From assembly GCF_000003815.2 (NCBI RefSeq), contig NC_049991.1:11603001-11667000 (forward strand): a stretch of DNA of 64,000 bases. Direction: 5' to 3'. The notes under the pieces are model-generated. The model had not been told where the DNA came from and ran no database searches. It worked only from the letters and a program-made list of their open reading frames with translations. Shown here one piece after another: positions 37,601 through 51,600 of this stretch. This stretch comes from Branchiostoma floridae (Eukaryota; Chordata; Leptocardii; Amphioxiformes; Branchiostomatidae). The position numbers and the translations under genes were made by a program. The first letter of the stretch is position 1. Each line of letters begins with the position of its first letter.

Positions 37601-38160
37601 TTAAGGTCCCTTCACACGAGAGCAAGAATAAGCCGGAATACCGTCAGAATGAAGAATCTTTTCTATTCTTGGGAATTCGTAGTGTATTTTAGAAATTCTC
37701 CCCGCATTCCAGTTATCTGTGCCCTTTCTTTTGGCTGGCCCGAAAGTTAAAAACTTTCGAGGTGCATTTAAATTTGAGAAATATTGAACGGCATTCAAAG
37801 TGTATTCTAAGTGTATTTTAACTATTCTAACTGCAGTATGACCGCCTTCTACGGTATTCCAACATTATTCGAAACTTTCTTATCTCATTCGATTGAGAAC
37901 CGAAACGGCAAACCACTTCGAATCCTGCCAGAATGTGGCCAAAAGAATATATGGAACGCTGTGAGAATTTCTAGAATACACTACGAATTCCCAGGAATAG
38001 AAAAGAATTTTCATTCTGACGGCAATTTGGCTCATTCCTTCTCGTGTGAAGGGGGATATTAGGTCCATTTGGAATATCCACCTGAATGTGGCACGGATTT
38101 TGCAAATACTTCATTTCGGCTGGTTCTGCTTAATTTCTTAATTTCAGTGTGAAGGCCCTA
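37601..38160. mobile_element. Foldback element copy 3, fullest copy
   Basis: Ends TAAGGTCCCTTCACACGAG and, reading inward from the right, TAGGGCCTTCACACTGAAA. Inside are two arms of roughly 100 bp, about 37603-37703 and 37962-38060, that are close inverted copies (both include CGTCAGAATGAA, then CTTTTCTATTC and GAATTCGTAGTGTAT). No transposase frame. The long inverted arms would fold into a large hairpin. Related copies are at 23273 and 25338. Confidence 0.75.
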
Positions 38161-41080
38161 TTAGGGATAGAAGCATCGGGAAACACTTCACATTCCACAT
38201 ATTCATTGATTCTCCGTGCTCTATTTAATTGCAGTACCCGGAGCACGAAACAATGCTGGATTTCTCATGAATATGTCTAACGATAGGTCAAACATACGAC
38301 ACGTCGATCCCCAGACGCGGGGATTTGGCAAAGATGTCGGCTCATTATAACAGACAGTCTGAATTACAGATGCCTGTCCTGGACTGAACTTTTATTACAA
38401 GTTTTAGGCTGCGTTTAAAACATGTTGTCTCCCCTAAGAACCATCTCTTGACAAAAGCAATTCCAATTACTGCGACAATTCATCTATCATGAATGCTTCA
38501 TTGTGGTCGTTTATTGCGATGGGCCGAAACACTTCACTGTCATGTGCACACAAAACATGGCAGGTTTCCAAACAATGGGGCTTTGTGTGGCTCAATCTAA
38601 CAACTTCAACTGACTCTAAATGAACGCTATTTATCACTGTCTATGTGTCTTATTCTAAACCCCATAAAAGTAAGACCAGTTGTCAATGTAGATTGTTTGA
38701 CTTTTTTTAAGTGGCATAGGTCACAAAGCACCTCATCCTTCTATGGTTGGTAGCAGTTAGCTGTGCGCAGTAAGAAAAGGTAACGGAGCCAAAATGATAT
38801 TGACATGATTCATGGCCATGTAGTCGACCTCATGCACTCCAAGCGAGTGAGAGATTTTTTTGAAATGATCTCAGAATTTCCTGAATATATGACGGTAACT
38901 ATTCAATGACCTTCTGCTTTCAACTAGATTCCAGGTTACTTGTTGGCTCAAGTATCACACACACAAATGAATAAAAACTCTCGTTTTGACCTATTGCTGG
39001 CCTGTACTTCAGCAGTGCGAAAGCGGAATCATCTACCAAAGACTTTGTCGTATATTGCATGTAGCCATTATGCAGATCTGTCTTTCTACGAAGTTTTCCT
39101 TCAAGATATCAAATAGGTCCTGATGGGGTACATTTTTTACTCAAGTGTTGATTATGCAGCATTGCTGCCATTCCCGTGTGCTTCCAGATCGATTCCGGTC
39201 ATGAACTTGATTATTAAGAGGAAGTATAATAAACGAAGGATTTACTCTACTTAAGTGATTACAAAAGTACTATTCATTTGAAGATTGGTGAGAAATGACT
39301 ACTGATAACCAGTTCACGTTGAAGAGCGTCTCAACAAAAGACTTATTCAGGCATCCAGTTTTGAGAAGGCGATCAGAAGATCACCATACAGAGCGTTGAT
39401 ATGCGCTATGCACGGTCAGAGCACTAATATGCTGAAGCCAATTTTCATCTTGGCATGGGGCCATCTCGTCATTTGCAGGCAGACTGCATTATCCCCAGTG
39501 TTCCAAATGGACCATAAATGCCCCGTGGGTTAATCAAGACTTGTCGACATGATATTGACATTTGATGTCAGGAGAAAGGTTGTGGCAGTAGGTACTGTGT
39601 GCCGGCTGGCTGACCTCCTTTTTCTTCTCGGAATGAAGTATCCGCTGTGGACCTTGAAAGTAATCAAGGTCCAATCAGAAGTCTGTACCTGCTTAAGCTC
39701 TAGAAGTCAGTAGACTAAACATCACTGCATTGTGATGTGGCCGTAAGACAGCCTTTAAAGTTCCATTGGTGGATAATAAGATGGATAATTTGGCATTTCG
39801 GAGTCGGCTTGAGGAACTAACGTCCACGTTGGCTGATGGATCAATAACTGATGGTGGTAAAATATTCTCGGACAAGGGGAAGGTCGAGAAGTTGTTCTGG
39901 CCGTGCATAAGTCAGTGCTAGGTCAGTGACACCCGTATCTGTTCATGATGAAGCCAGAGTTTTGGCGCTGCCAGATATTTGCTCCAACACCTAATAGGGA
40001 CATTTATCAAGACTTCGTAGGGCTATTGAAAAAGTGGCTTTAGGGAACAGTGACCCGATAACCCGGTGAAGTTAAAACAGTTACCCTAACCCTTAAATGG
40101 CCACAGACGCTTACTACCCCACGGAGCAAAAGTTTGAGGAGCAGACAATTGGCGCAACTGTGGTTTATGTTTAAATTTGTATCGGGTTGCGTTTGTGCTA
40201 GTTGTTGGCTGTCTATTTCTTTCATGTATGTTTTGATTGAAATGCAATTAAAAAAGATTAGAAAATTGGCGCAACACCTTTGAGTTATGAGAAACCAGAC
40301 TACGGGTTGTCAACTCTCCCTAAGATGTGTAAACGTTTCTCTGATGTGCATTCTCTCACTAGCGCATCAATCAGAATGCTTTCAATTATACCAACCTATC
40401 TGTCAATACGCGTTTGTCACTTTCAACTACCTCTGCTTTAGACTGCCACACTGTCAACAAACAGGCTCATTATTTTATATTATGTTGGAATCCCCATTCT
40501 TTCAAATAGAAGTAAACTAAGTCTATAACCCAAGCATATATCGTGTGGAAGTGACTCCTCTGGATCTACTGCAGCAGCTTTTGCCACCAACGCTGAGGAT
40601 CAAGGAACGTCACTTCATCAACCCCCTTGCATCAGGATCCTGCACACGTGAATCACTTGGATGGCTGGTTTTTGCAGGAAATTTATGTACTGAAGTGTTG
40701 GTAAAGTAAATTAAGATGTGGAATGATGAATTCATTCTAGTCGTTATCCTTCACGGAACTACAAACATGCACTGCGGTCAGTCAGGCAGAGAACTGTCTG
40801 CACTTAAGCCCAGTAACCACCGTTCGTATTCTGTCTGGATTTCGTGTGGCCCTACATCAGGCGTTTGAACAACAGCATGTGATATATTATATCAGTAACT
40901 GTATCGGTAGGAAACGCACCGCACTTGTCTGGTAGTTAGTGATCGAGGGTTAAGGCACTGGTAAGTGCTCTCTGATATGGCGTTAGCTAGGTAAATGATG
41001 CCGGCGATGAGTGCATTACATGTTGCCTTTGTCCAACAAAATGCAATGAGGCCATCATGTGGCCTGCACTTAGCGTCGCT
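38161..41080. other. No recognised gene
   Basis: Only short frames. Sequence just before 41081 (CTGCACTTAGCGTCGCT, 41064-41080) recurs at 41320-41336 inside the next element. Confidence 0.4.
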
Positions 41081-41701
41081 TAGGCCCCCACTCCACTAGA
41101 TGGTGATCGCACTGCAATCTCGCTGAGATTTAAACTGGATCATGCAAAATGTATACATATAAAAGTATGGCAGAAAAGACAACAACAAACTTTCGATTTT
41201 TATGTATAAATTTCGCTGAGTGATTTGTCACATTTTAGGCCCGAGCGCGATCGTACGTAGCGTGGTCGCCATGGGGGTGTAACATGTAACTGATGACAAA
41301 CTGTGATGAGCCCGGAATATGCCCTGCAATTAGCGTCGCTGAGGAGCCNNNNNNNNNNNNNNNNNNNNNNNNNNNNNNNNNNNNNNNNNNNNNNNNNNNN
41401 NNNNNNNNNNNNNNNNNNNNNNNNNNNNNNNNNNNNNNNNNNNNNNNNTGTGTCGCTTTGTCTTAAGAGACGGTTACCGCTTTCTATGACACTCCCATTC
41501 CATTAGGCCGGAGGCAACCTCGATGTGATAGAGCGATTTGACAGAGCCTTCGACGAATTTTACAGACAATAAAAGGAACAAATCTTACTACGCCTTTTAC
41601 GTTTATTATATGATATTTCAATTCTTCAAGGGATACACAAATCCAACCTAATTCTCAGCAAGGTCGCAGTACGATCGCCGTCTGGTAGAATGGGGACCTA
41701 A
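41081..41701. mobile_element. DNA transposon/MITE with long inverted ends, interrupted by the assembly gap
   Basis: Left end 41081-41128 and right end 41655-41701 are imperfect inverted repeats of about 47 bp, sharing GGCGATCG/GGTGATCG cores and CTCGCTGAG/CTTGCTGAG. The interior left part carries the AAAAGACAAC stretch of the family at 6180-6480. The true internal length is unknown because of the N run. Confidence 0.65.
41349..41448. other. Assembly gap (100 N)
   Basis: Exactly 100 N, a conventional placeholder for unknown gap size. An open frame spanning it is meaningless. The gap falls inside a repeat, a likely cause. Confidence 1.
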
Positions 41702-42154
41702 GGTACGATAATTGAAGATTTTTGCGAAACATATTTGTCAGAAAGTAAAATCTTATGTAAACATAGTACAGGAGTTCTAGATCTTCAAATATCCAACCGT
41801 TTTCGTCAATTGCCAATTGTACTTTGTTTCAACCTTGCAATGTTGCGTTTTCCAACGATGTTTTAATCAAAACATGCATTTTAGGTACCCTCCCACTAGC
41901 TGAATTAGGCAAGAAGATACAATTACGACATGTACACAGCGAAGTTTTATGTATGCATCTTACTGAGTAATATCATTTAGAAGTAATTTACTAGTAACAG
42001 AAATTCGCTCATCACACAATCACATTAGGGAAATGCTTGGGACGGAACGGGACATATTGATATGCAAGTGATGAATTTATAAATCCGATTGATGAGAAGA
42101 TGATCACATTAGCAACTTGATTGACTTTTACACTTATGCACAGTTTGTGTGGGA

Positions 42155-42380
42155 TGCCCCTATAACTCAACTGGTAGCAGCCTCATATGTGCATAGATGA
42201 GCTCCTGGTTCCTCTCAATTAGTTGATGGCCAGAGGTCCCCGGTTCTGAACTGGGGAGGGCATCTCGGTTTGGGCTGCACACGTCATTCGGAGGTGTTCG
42301 AAGAGGTGCCATAAGGAGAAAAGCTAACAAAATATACCCTGCTACTGAAACAACAAGGAAACGTGCGGCATATGATCCAA
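42155..42380 (+). mobile_element. tRNA-derived SINE, family A, copy 2
   Basis: Starts GCCCCTATAACTCAACTGG, with AGCTCCTGGTTCC, GGGCATCTCGGTTTGGGCTG and CCTGCTACTGAAACAACAAG downstream. A and B boxes are degraded. 5' truncation is small; the 3' tail is lost near 42380. Confidence 0.75.
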
Positions 42381-45300
42381 CAGGTAGACACGACATAGTA
42401 AGGACACAGGATTCCGACCAGTGCTGAATAATTAATTTCGGGTCAAGAGAACGGTATATAATGCAAAGAACATAAAATGGATTCTGGAAGTAACATTGGT
42501 GCGGCGTCATATGACGGATCACTATACACAAGGGGATAATGTAAACAAGATGAAGACAAGTTTTGAGAACAGACTGTCCAAGGCAAGACAATTAGAAATC
42601 AGCAATTGTCACTGTCGTATCTTTACAGGCACGTTTGCTAACGTCAAACCAAGAGGTTCATATTCATTTTCTTTGTTGTGTTGTGTTTCGCGACGTTGTG
42701 TAGAATTGCAAGCAATTGTCAAGCATCAGTACTTCAATACAATAGGGCGAACATTCCATAGTCAGACACTTCTTGACCTTTCATGTTGATCGATAAATCA
42801 TTATACATCTGTCGATCGTTCCAAAGGCACCCTAGCTACTGGCTCGGTAATTGTACGGTCCAACCAGAAGGACCAGGAGCTCCGAGTAAAAACTGTAGCC
42901 GATGCCATCAATCAAATCAGTGCCAGGAATTACCATGCACTTGTGGGAAGCAGAACAGCTCTCTTTCTTGCAGCTGTAATTTTACTGGCACATTGTTTAT
43001 CCTACCTGCCATTTAAAAATCCCTTATGTTGGCAATTGAGGGTAAATTGCACTTTGGCAACGGTCGTTTGTGCTGTAAAAGTATTGCAGTTAAATCTCAG
43101 CAGATCTGAGAGTCCACTAACGCCTACAGGCAAATCTCAGCACACGGCTTTTGTACCAGATATCTCCCAGTACCCATTAAGGATCTGTCGCAAAGAAGTG
43201 GAAATGTACTTTCTGATCACTGTCAGGCATGTCGGAAATCTTCTGACTGTCGTACCTGCTGTGCAGATTGCAACGAAGCGGGTCACTCACAAATGAAACA
43301 GCCATAAGCGGCAATCGTGGACTTGGGTAGATAAGCTTTTGGCTCCATGCCACTTTATCAACTACAGCAACATTGTCACCATTAACCAGACAACGGACTT
43401 GAAGCGATATATTGGGAATATCTATCACGTTGCATATCTACGGTAAACATCAGTTAAAACAGATGTCTATTGTTCTGGTAAGAGACTCTCAAATCGACAC
43501 GACGATCCCTCAAACACGTAGCGTCCGTGAAGAAAGATGTTCTTTACATCACCAAGCGATCCTGAATCTAATTCTCTCTATAGAAAACCAGATAAGGATA
43601 TTGAGTGTAACCGCCCGTTTAATGAAAAGCCCAGTCATATAGCATATAGCTAACGAGACCATAACGGGTTTAAGGAATACGACATGCACAGTTCTCACAC
43701 GTACCATTACGGCTTTGGAATCCTGTTTGTTACAAGTAAATCTTGTAATAGTAGCAATTACATTCCGCTAATACGCTTCGGTGCCACTGCTTTAGTGACT
43801 GTAGTATCCGAAGTTGTCAGTCCAACTATCTACTTGACAACACAGCTCATTCGTAAGGGAGTAATGCAAAAGAAGACATGTAAGCAAAAATGCGCTAACA
43901 AACCTGAACGATGTGCTGGGACTCTGTGTGAGTTGACGAGGGAACGGCTGTCTGTGCAGATTGTGAGGAGTGGAACTCTGGTCCGCATCTCTTCTGAAGT
44001 GTTGCGGGGGAGGATGCTCGGACTCTAGCCCATCCTATTTGCTTGTCCCACCCACTGGGTTACAGTCACGTGGCCGCCTGATGAGGTGCACCGACTCACT
44101 AGCAGCAATAGGAGAAACGATATCGATATGTGGGAATGCAGACGGCCTGGGAGCTTAGGGGCAGATTATCACGTAACAACAGTACGTACCAGATGTCGAA
44201 GGTTTATCCCGAAAATACAATATCTCTCAACCATGACAAGTGAAATCTATCAAAACGATCAACTGAAGCCACAGTTAGACTTAAGGATATCTACATGGCT
44301 GATACATCCTAGTAGCACCACAGAGTATTTCTAACGTTGATTTTTAGCCTAACGAATATTCCAGAGAAGATCACAGCCTACCATGGCCAATTATCGTGAT
44401 GACTTTGATAGACGGCCATCACAAAGGCAATGCCCTCCAACCAATATGGAAGTGAAAGGCGATTCAAGGTGTGCCAGTGTGTGTTGACACTTCAATGACA
44501 AGTCAACGAAACTGGTCATCATTCATGAAAGCGAGCATCAGTGACACGGTGCTTTAATTGTAGCGGATAATTTGCGGCCGATGAACGTAGCAAAGAATGC
44601 TCTTTACAATCATCTAGACCTTCTACCCACTCAAAGTGGCCACATTATACGTCTCTGATGTAGAATTACAAAATCAATACGGCTAGAATTGCTGTGGGAC
44701 AAGGCAAGGTGACAAAATGACGGCAAACGGACAGTTTAGTAAATCGCTATCGCTGGTGACACAGTGATGCGGCTAGAGGGTTTCCTACATACACACAAAA
44801 ACCGTGACGATGTACTCCCTGGCACCGTAACGCAAGATAAGACCTTCAAACTGTTTTTGCAAAAAGGTGAATATTTACCTTCTCAGAATGTTAGGATGAT
44901 TTTATGATAATTCATTACATATCACTAAGATGGAGGCCTGTCGAACCTCCGTCCTTTGATTTACATCATTCAACCGGATCCGCGGACTCCAGGAAGAATA
45001 CAGTGATATATCAGTACTAGTCCCTTATGGAGATCCAAATCAAACCAAACCAAATCAGAAGAATACGTTTTAGGTGCCATTTGTCTGTGTATTTGTGTCA
45101 GTGGACAACATAACTCGAGAAGCTGTGGATAGATGCTAATGATATTGGTAGGTGGGAAGGGATCGGAAAACGAAGGTCAAATTTGATAAAGGGGCTTCTA
45201 GCGATGACACCGCAGTGTTACTTCTGGTTTATATATTTTTCATAGTATACTAATGAATTACATTTTTATAGTAGTGTCAATGTGTAAAATAAAACAAGCT

Positions 45301-46877
45301 AAGAGGGGAATAACAAGCTTAAGATGATATAATAGTAAACTGTCAGCATATGGATTTACTTTGTTTCAGATGATATTCTACTGCTAGTACTGGGATGTTA
45401 ACTTCATTGACTTTCACGTCTCACGGTTTAAAGTCAGAGTGACGTAATACTTGACCAACTACCTTTCGTCTTTGGTCTTGCTGTCAGTTGCTACCATCAT
45501 GTCGACTTGGTCCAACCTTGACTTTGCATGTAGAACAGAATGTCATTAGCCTTAATATCATAAGTGAACCGATAGGATTCTTTACTCATCTTGTGTAATA
45601 AGATATGTCGTAAGTATCAACTATACACGTAGGAATCTCACATTAACAGGGCCATCATACATGACCGCCCGCCTCCATGATGCCTGCCGCAAAGTCGTTA
45701 TAATCCATTGATTCATTAAATTCCAGTTCAATGACAATTTTCTACATCCATTGGCCTCTTCAGAACACCATGCAATGGCTGAATACAATATCAGGTGGTC
45801 TTTTTGTTCCATTTGACTGATCCTTTCTTCTGCCGAATGACTTTGAACTGTTGTGACTCCGTCTCATCTCAAAGCCGTAATATTCAAGTTCAGACTAGAT
45901 TTGATCCATACAAATCGCTAACATTCCAACAGGAAAGCTATTGTCTAAGTCTACTAAATGCGAAGTTCCCATCAGAGAAACAGAACCCATCCTTTTGGCT
46001 TCGCTGATGTCAGAGGATAAGAAAACATCTATTGTATCACCGCAGGTATTTTACAATGCCCGTCGTATCTACATAAGGAAAGGACGACTAGTAAAACTTG
46101 CAATGCCAATGCAGATCCAGATGTACCCAGAAGACTACTCCAGACCATCTGCGCTGGAAGATTTGCTGTAAATCTCTTCCGACTATGATGTACCTGCGGC
46201 TTTTCGTTATGGCGCCGACGTGCGTCACTTTGTACTATATTCTCCGTGAGTTGGTTGTCTAGTCTGCAGGTCTCTTGTGACCGACACGGTGTATTTGCTG
46301 TGCAGTACAGGCGCTAAGTCTCTACACACGACCGTAGCACCCCGTCCATATGCGTTAGATAAAGTACAGGCGAACGCCAGGGAATTGCTTGCGCCATCCC
46401 GTCTCAATGTGTAATATCTCAGGTTTACGGCTGCATACACTGAAGCGTTGATTTATATTTCCTCCCCCACAAAGAAACTAAATCACCACATGGGATTCAT
46501 GATTAGACCATGACGTTGAAGACGACACTGCAGAGATAGTGCAAATCCTCGGAACCCCGCAGTGCTGCCGGAGTAATTGGACGGCGCCCTGACTGGTTAA
46601 AATCCAGTGCGTCAACAATTCATGATACGCTTGGGAACGGATAGATACACACTATTTAGTTGCAATAAGCCAATATCGTCATGGCTGAACACCGTGTTAC
46701 TTCTTCGTGACTCGAAGTTTCCTATGCAGTTAACATTTACGTTAGATGAGGTGGGGGAGATACACATTTTGTTGTTGATGTTCACCATGTAGTGCCTAGC
46801 AGAGGCACATAGAGTAGCAAGTTTCCTGGCTGTTTCTGTAACAGCGGTATATTCTCAAATACTCAATTTTACGTACG
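42381..46877. other. No recognised gene
   Basis: Open frames at 42496-43296 and 43684-44158 have no recognised domain and no coding-like splice context. No clear mobile element. Confidence 0.4.
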
Positions 46878-47013
46878 TCCCATCAAAAAGACGGATGCAA
46901 CCCCAATCAAGACGCCTATCTAGGATTGAATCAGGCTCTCCCAGTTACCAACTGATCGCAACACGGAGCTTAACTGTGCAGCCCAACCAGTTGAGCTACA
47001 TGGACATCCCTTG
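46878..47013 (-). mobile_element. tRNA-derived SINE, family A, copy 3 (5' half)
   Basis: On the minus strand: TGTAGCTCAACTGG, then GATTCAATCC B-box-like, then the diverged GGGGTTGCATCCGTCTTT body matching the GGGGCTGCACCCGTCTTT body of other copies. The 3' half is absent. Confidence 0.65.
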
Positions 47014-50000
47014 ATGATAGACAAAAATTCAGTTTAAGAAGAAGGAGAGAGGGACACAGAGGGAGAGTGTAACGGGGCGATACGCATGGTGACAGGTGTC
47101 TCAAAGAATGATGAAGCTTAAGTCTACGCCAACAGAGTTTTTTCTGTGCTCTTCCACAATTTACAGCTGTACACGTGCCAAAATGTGATAAAGATATGCA
47201 GTCATGTCTTTCCCCATCTGGGAATCAGGTTACCAAAGGAAATCGCATAAAGGGACGTCTAGAATACAATATCTGAGACCATTTATCATCATAGCCCTCT
47301 TATATTTAGCCATTCAATAATTTCCTGAAACGTTCAGCTCTATGATAAAGGCAGTTTGAGCTGAAATTACGGACAGAACTTCTAATGATCCTACGGTTTA
47401 TTGAAGAATCAGCTTTATAGGTTGGTGCCAGGTAACAGTCGATACGGCACATTTGGGCTATTGTTCAATGGTATCAACCTACATTCCCATCTTTCCGAAC
47501 GAATCCATTTTCTGTGCGAAAACGTTTTGCATAATCATCACGATATTGAAATGAGTACACTAAATAGGTTGTTTGTAACCGTACGCTGTCAGATGTACGT
47601 TCTAAATCCACATTTTATTGTTTACTGTTTATTGTTTATTGGCTCCTTTAGTTTTAACAGCTTTTTACAGCTTATTATGTCAACACAATTAAGAAAAGTC
47701 GGTGAAATTAACAACATTTAAGCGTTGATGCATAGCTTTCTTCTTTCTATAATGTATAAAAACCACTACATGCAATATAAATAGACATAAACAAAGTTTC
47801 AATTGCTAGGACCCGTTGCCAAGGATGTAATGTAAAATATACTTGATTGGTATTTCTGTGTAGGTAATGAGGTTACCCAATGTCAGCCACATTTCCAGTC
47901 TACTGCCTTACTACAACGGACTTTCCAAATTGAAACTGTACATTCGCTTATCTGACAAGTACAGACATGTTCTACATGTCTTCCCAGCTAGCCAGAAATT
48001 GTTTCGACATATCAAATGGTGCCTGTTTGTATCCCCGTGTGCGGTTACTTCGTGCACTCAATTAAGAGCTAAAATAACACCAGGAATGTTAAGTGCGCTG
48101 TGAAGATTTATCATTGCCTCTATGGGATGGGAAATTGTGTACAAGCCTGGAATGGGCACGAGCATCTGTATGATACTAATACGTCGTACGTGTCTGCAAC
48201 ACCTTGAGTGACCTTGGTATGGGAACGTATCTAATTTCTGCACAGATTTCTTCGGAAAGGGAGAAGTTATGTTATAATCTGAGAGAGGTGTTAGGATTGA
48301 TGATTGTGCGGAAAGATGCTGTTGCGTACGCGCTCTTCTGTCATCAGAATGGTAAAGCTGCACAGAATAATTCGCTATAGAATTCATCTGACAATATCCT
48401 GACAGTATCCAGAGTTGGAGCTAAAAGTGGCCAACACCCACAAGTAGAGTACAGCGCGTAATCCGGCACGCGGTGGTCAGTGACCCTGGCGTCCCAATAC
48501 GGGACGGTCAATTTCGGCCAAAAAAAATTGGAAACTTGCCAGAGTAATTAGTCCAAGCAAAGGTTAGCTAGCATTGCCCCTCCGGCTGCGCAGCCAGCCA
48601 AACCCTCTGGTAGCAAAACTCCCCTTGCAAATTATTCTCCCTATATGATAGTCAGCGCAGTCAGTCTGGTAGAGACTGATTGTGCTGGTCAAAACGAGCT
48701 AGGGGGATTCCTAGTCTCTACTAGATTGACCATGCTGGCTTTTACATAGGGCCAATTTCCCATTGTTCACCATAGGAAGGCCTGGTGGAGGCTAGGGAAT
48801 TTCCACGGTAAAACGAACCTGTAAATACTGTACTTAGCGTCTGTGTTTTCTTCCCCTACCGTTAAGCTAAGCTAATTTCTTCTTCCTGAGTTCATTTGAG
48901 CTGAACTGGCTCGAGATCCCTTTCACATATTTTCCCTTTCTAACAATATGGATAACCGGTATATAATATAGAATGTTTTTGCATACGATTGACTGATCAA
49001 TTTGGAATAAAATGAATTCCCCATTGCTATAAATTGCCATAAACAGATACTAGTACGACTCATCATTGATATTCGACTCAAGATCACCAAATTACCTTCA
49101 CCTTCGAGCATGTATGATAAGATAGATGGTGTTCAGATGAAATCTATAAAGTTACCAAAGTCGATGCGGTGAGGCCAGTCATCCAGAAATACTTCAAACA
49201 AAGGGAAACTGATTTATAGGCCTGTACGTGTTGCAGATTTTTACTCAAGGACAAAGCAATTTCGTCTTTTTATAGTGAAAGTACCGGCCTTGGAGCGAAC
49301 CGGAAATCAAGTTAGGAACCTCACCGGGACTGCTTAATGCATGCTGGAGAGTGTGAGAAGCACTTTCCTCAAAGTGACTTTGAAGCACTCGCAATTTTTT
49401 ACACTTCCATCATGTGTGATAATGTCTGGATGGCTTCAAATACTGTACCTGCTTTGATGCTAAACATGAAACAAAAGTAGACCTGTGACTTTCATTCACA
49501 GGGTATGCCACGAGGGCGGATATCCTACAATACCCCAACATGTCCAACAGAAATTTAGTACTTTTGTACATTTGCTTTCAACCGACACGTTGAGTGGGAA
49601 GCACTAAAACGTTGTCGTTTCCAATTTGCGTTATCACCGTGATGGAGAGATGATCAGAAATGTGCCGTAAAGTGAACTGTGCGCCCACACAGTCGTTCCT
49701 TTCACGAGTCGGAGGATTGAAAGGAAGCAAAGTATGGGACATAAAAGACAAACTTTTACGTATCTGATGCGTAATTTGAGTCAGAACCTCAATGTCCACC
49801 TTTATTCCTTGTATTGAAACTATGTTTGTTGCAAAGATATTGAATCGTTTATGAGTGTTGAAAATGCCTTGTGCTAACCCAGTATGTTAAAATGTAGCAC
49901 TGCTAGCAGAGCATAGGAAAGTCGTTGTCTTTATACTTTTACGTATTTCTCTTGTTTCATAACTAGTGCGAACATTTGATGACTGTGCCCCCTGTGTATT

Positions 50001-51346
50001 CTATGACGAATAAAGACGATATCTTTCATATGGTCAATACAAACCTAACAATAACAAATTACTGCCGACAAGAAGAGCTGCATGGATTTTTCAGTAATTG
50101 TGGACAAAAAACAGGCAAGGAGGACATGGACATATATCAAAGGATATAATGAACGTCATCAATTGTGTGAATGGACGTGGGGATATAACAGGTGTGCTGT
50201 TAGCACCACCTTGCAACTAAGTGAAGCCTCCTCCAAAGCAGGCTAGGGAGTTAGGCCACAACAAGTAAATGTTATGGATGACATCCTCTGCAGACTGCAA
50301 AAATAATGAGATAAGGCGAAAAAAAAACAAGATGGGCAAAAAAACAAGATGGCAAATTTTCAAAATAGACGTTGTAACAAGACTTGAAGTGACAAAATAT
50401 GGCATCACAGCCAATAAGGCATTCATTCCTGTATTTAAGAAATGACCAAATGTAGTTAAAGTGACACTTGTGTGGTAGACTGGTATCATTAACCATGTTG
50501 GAAACTCATAGCTTCCATAGTTGTGCCACTTTTACAACTGTCTATCAAGTTGCACCTCTGCAACTACAGTCAATGCTACAGAGTCTCTAGTGTCAATTCT
50601 ACATTCAATGATTAGGTTACAACACAACCTTTACCCATTTTCGTATATCCGGCCTTCCCTTAAGAAGAAAAAAATTCTTGTTTTTTTTTCTGAAATCAGG
50701 CGAAAATTAATGAGCGCGCGGATGTCATCCACAAAATTTACTTGCTGTGGCCTTAGTCTTACGCAATCTGCGGTTGTGACTTGGTTGGCAAAGTTGCCTA
50801 CTAGTCTGCAAAAGTAAATCTGAAATGAAATCAATAAGGGTAATAATAGTCACCCCCTACGTTGACGTCTGTCTACCCCTCACTGTACCCTATAAAATGC
50901 ACGACCGACTTTATCTCTCCGCCCCAGCCTTTTAACTGCATAAAATAAATGATAATCAACGATATGTACTTTTGATAAAGTATGTATCCGGTGGATTTGA
51001 TATTCATGGAATTTTCAAAACCACAAGATATGGAACTGATAAATTCCGGCTGTTAGAATCAACCGGCTTAAACCTTTGGCACGTTTTATCAGAGGTGCTC
51101 TGAAAAGGTGATCCCCGAATATTAAGTTTCAATAAAACAGAAGCTTTAAGTATTCATAATTCGTGCAAGCTCGGCAAGCAGTTTGATTTGAAAATAGGTT
51201 TTCACAGTTGATCTGAGTAGCTGGCGTGTATGCTATCAAGTGGACAATATGTCTGTAAAAAGTTATGTCTGCACTACTGCATAGAATACCTTCGTCTGAG
51301 AATGTTCGGGAAGCGCCATACCCCAGTGCTAATGCCTATACTGTGA
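47014..51346. other. No recognised gene; one palindromic stretch
   Basis: Around 48655-48760 AGTCTGGTAGAGACTGATTG and CTAGTCTCTACTAGATTGAC are near copies with palindromic cores, probably a decayed MITE. Frame 47401-47721 is unrecognised. Confidence 0.35.
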
Positions 51347-51600
51347 ATGCCCTTATAGCTCAAGTACGTAGTAGCAACCTCACAACCTCATCTCCTGGTT
51401 CCAATTAGTTGGAAACTGGAAGACTCCGGTTCAATCCTGAGTAGGGCATCTCGACCTGGGCTGCACCCGTCTTTAAGCAGGGACGTAAAAAGGGGTCCGT
51501 GTTCGAGGAGATGCTTAGAGAAAGTTAAAAAGGATGTCGGGCTAGCTCCACCTCCCTGTAAAACATACCCTGCAACGGCTAGGCACTACAGCGGTCTGAG
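51347..51600 (+). mobile_element. tRNA-derived SINE, family A, copy 4
   Basis: GCCCTTATAGCTCAAGTACG A-box region, B box GGTTCAATCC, then GGGCATCTCGACCTGGGCTG, GGGGTCCGTGTTCGAGGAG and CATACCCTGCAACGGC. Near full length without the GAT tail. Confidence 0.75.

Noticed and set aside
41303-41506. Open frame spanning the N run
   Set aside because: Half of it is unknown sequence, so it is an artefact of the assembly gap.
42943-43296. Signal-peptide-like start (GSRTALFLAAVILLAHC) as a possible secreted protein
   Set aside because: The first codon is GTG, no upstream in-frame ATG or acceptor was convincing and the rest matches nothing known.
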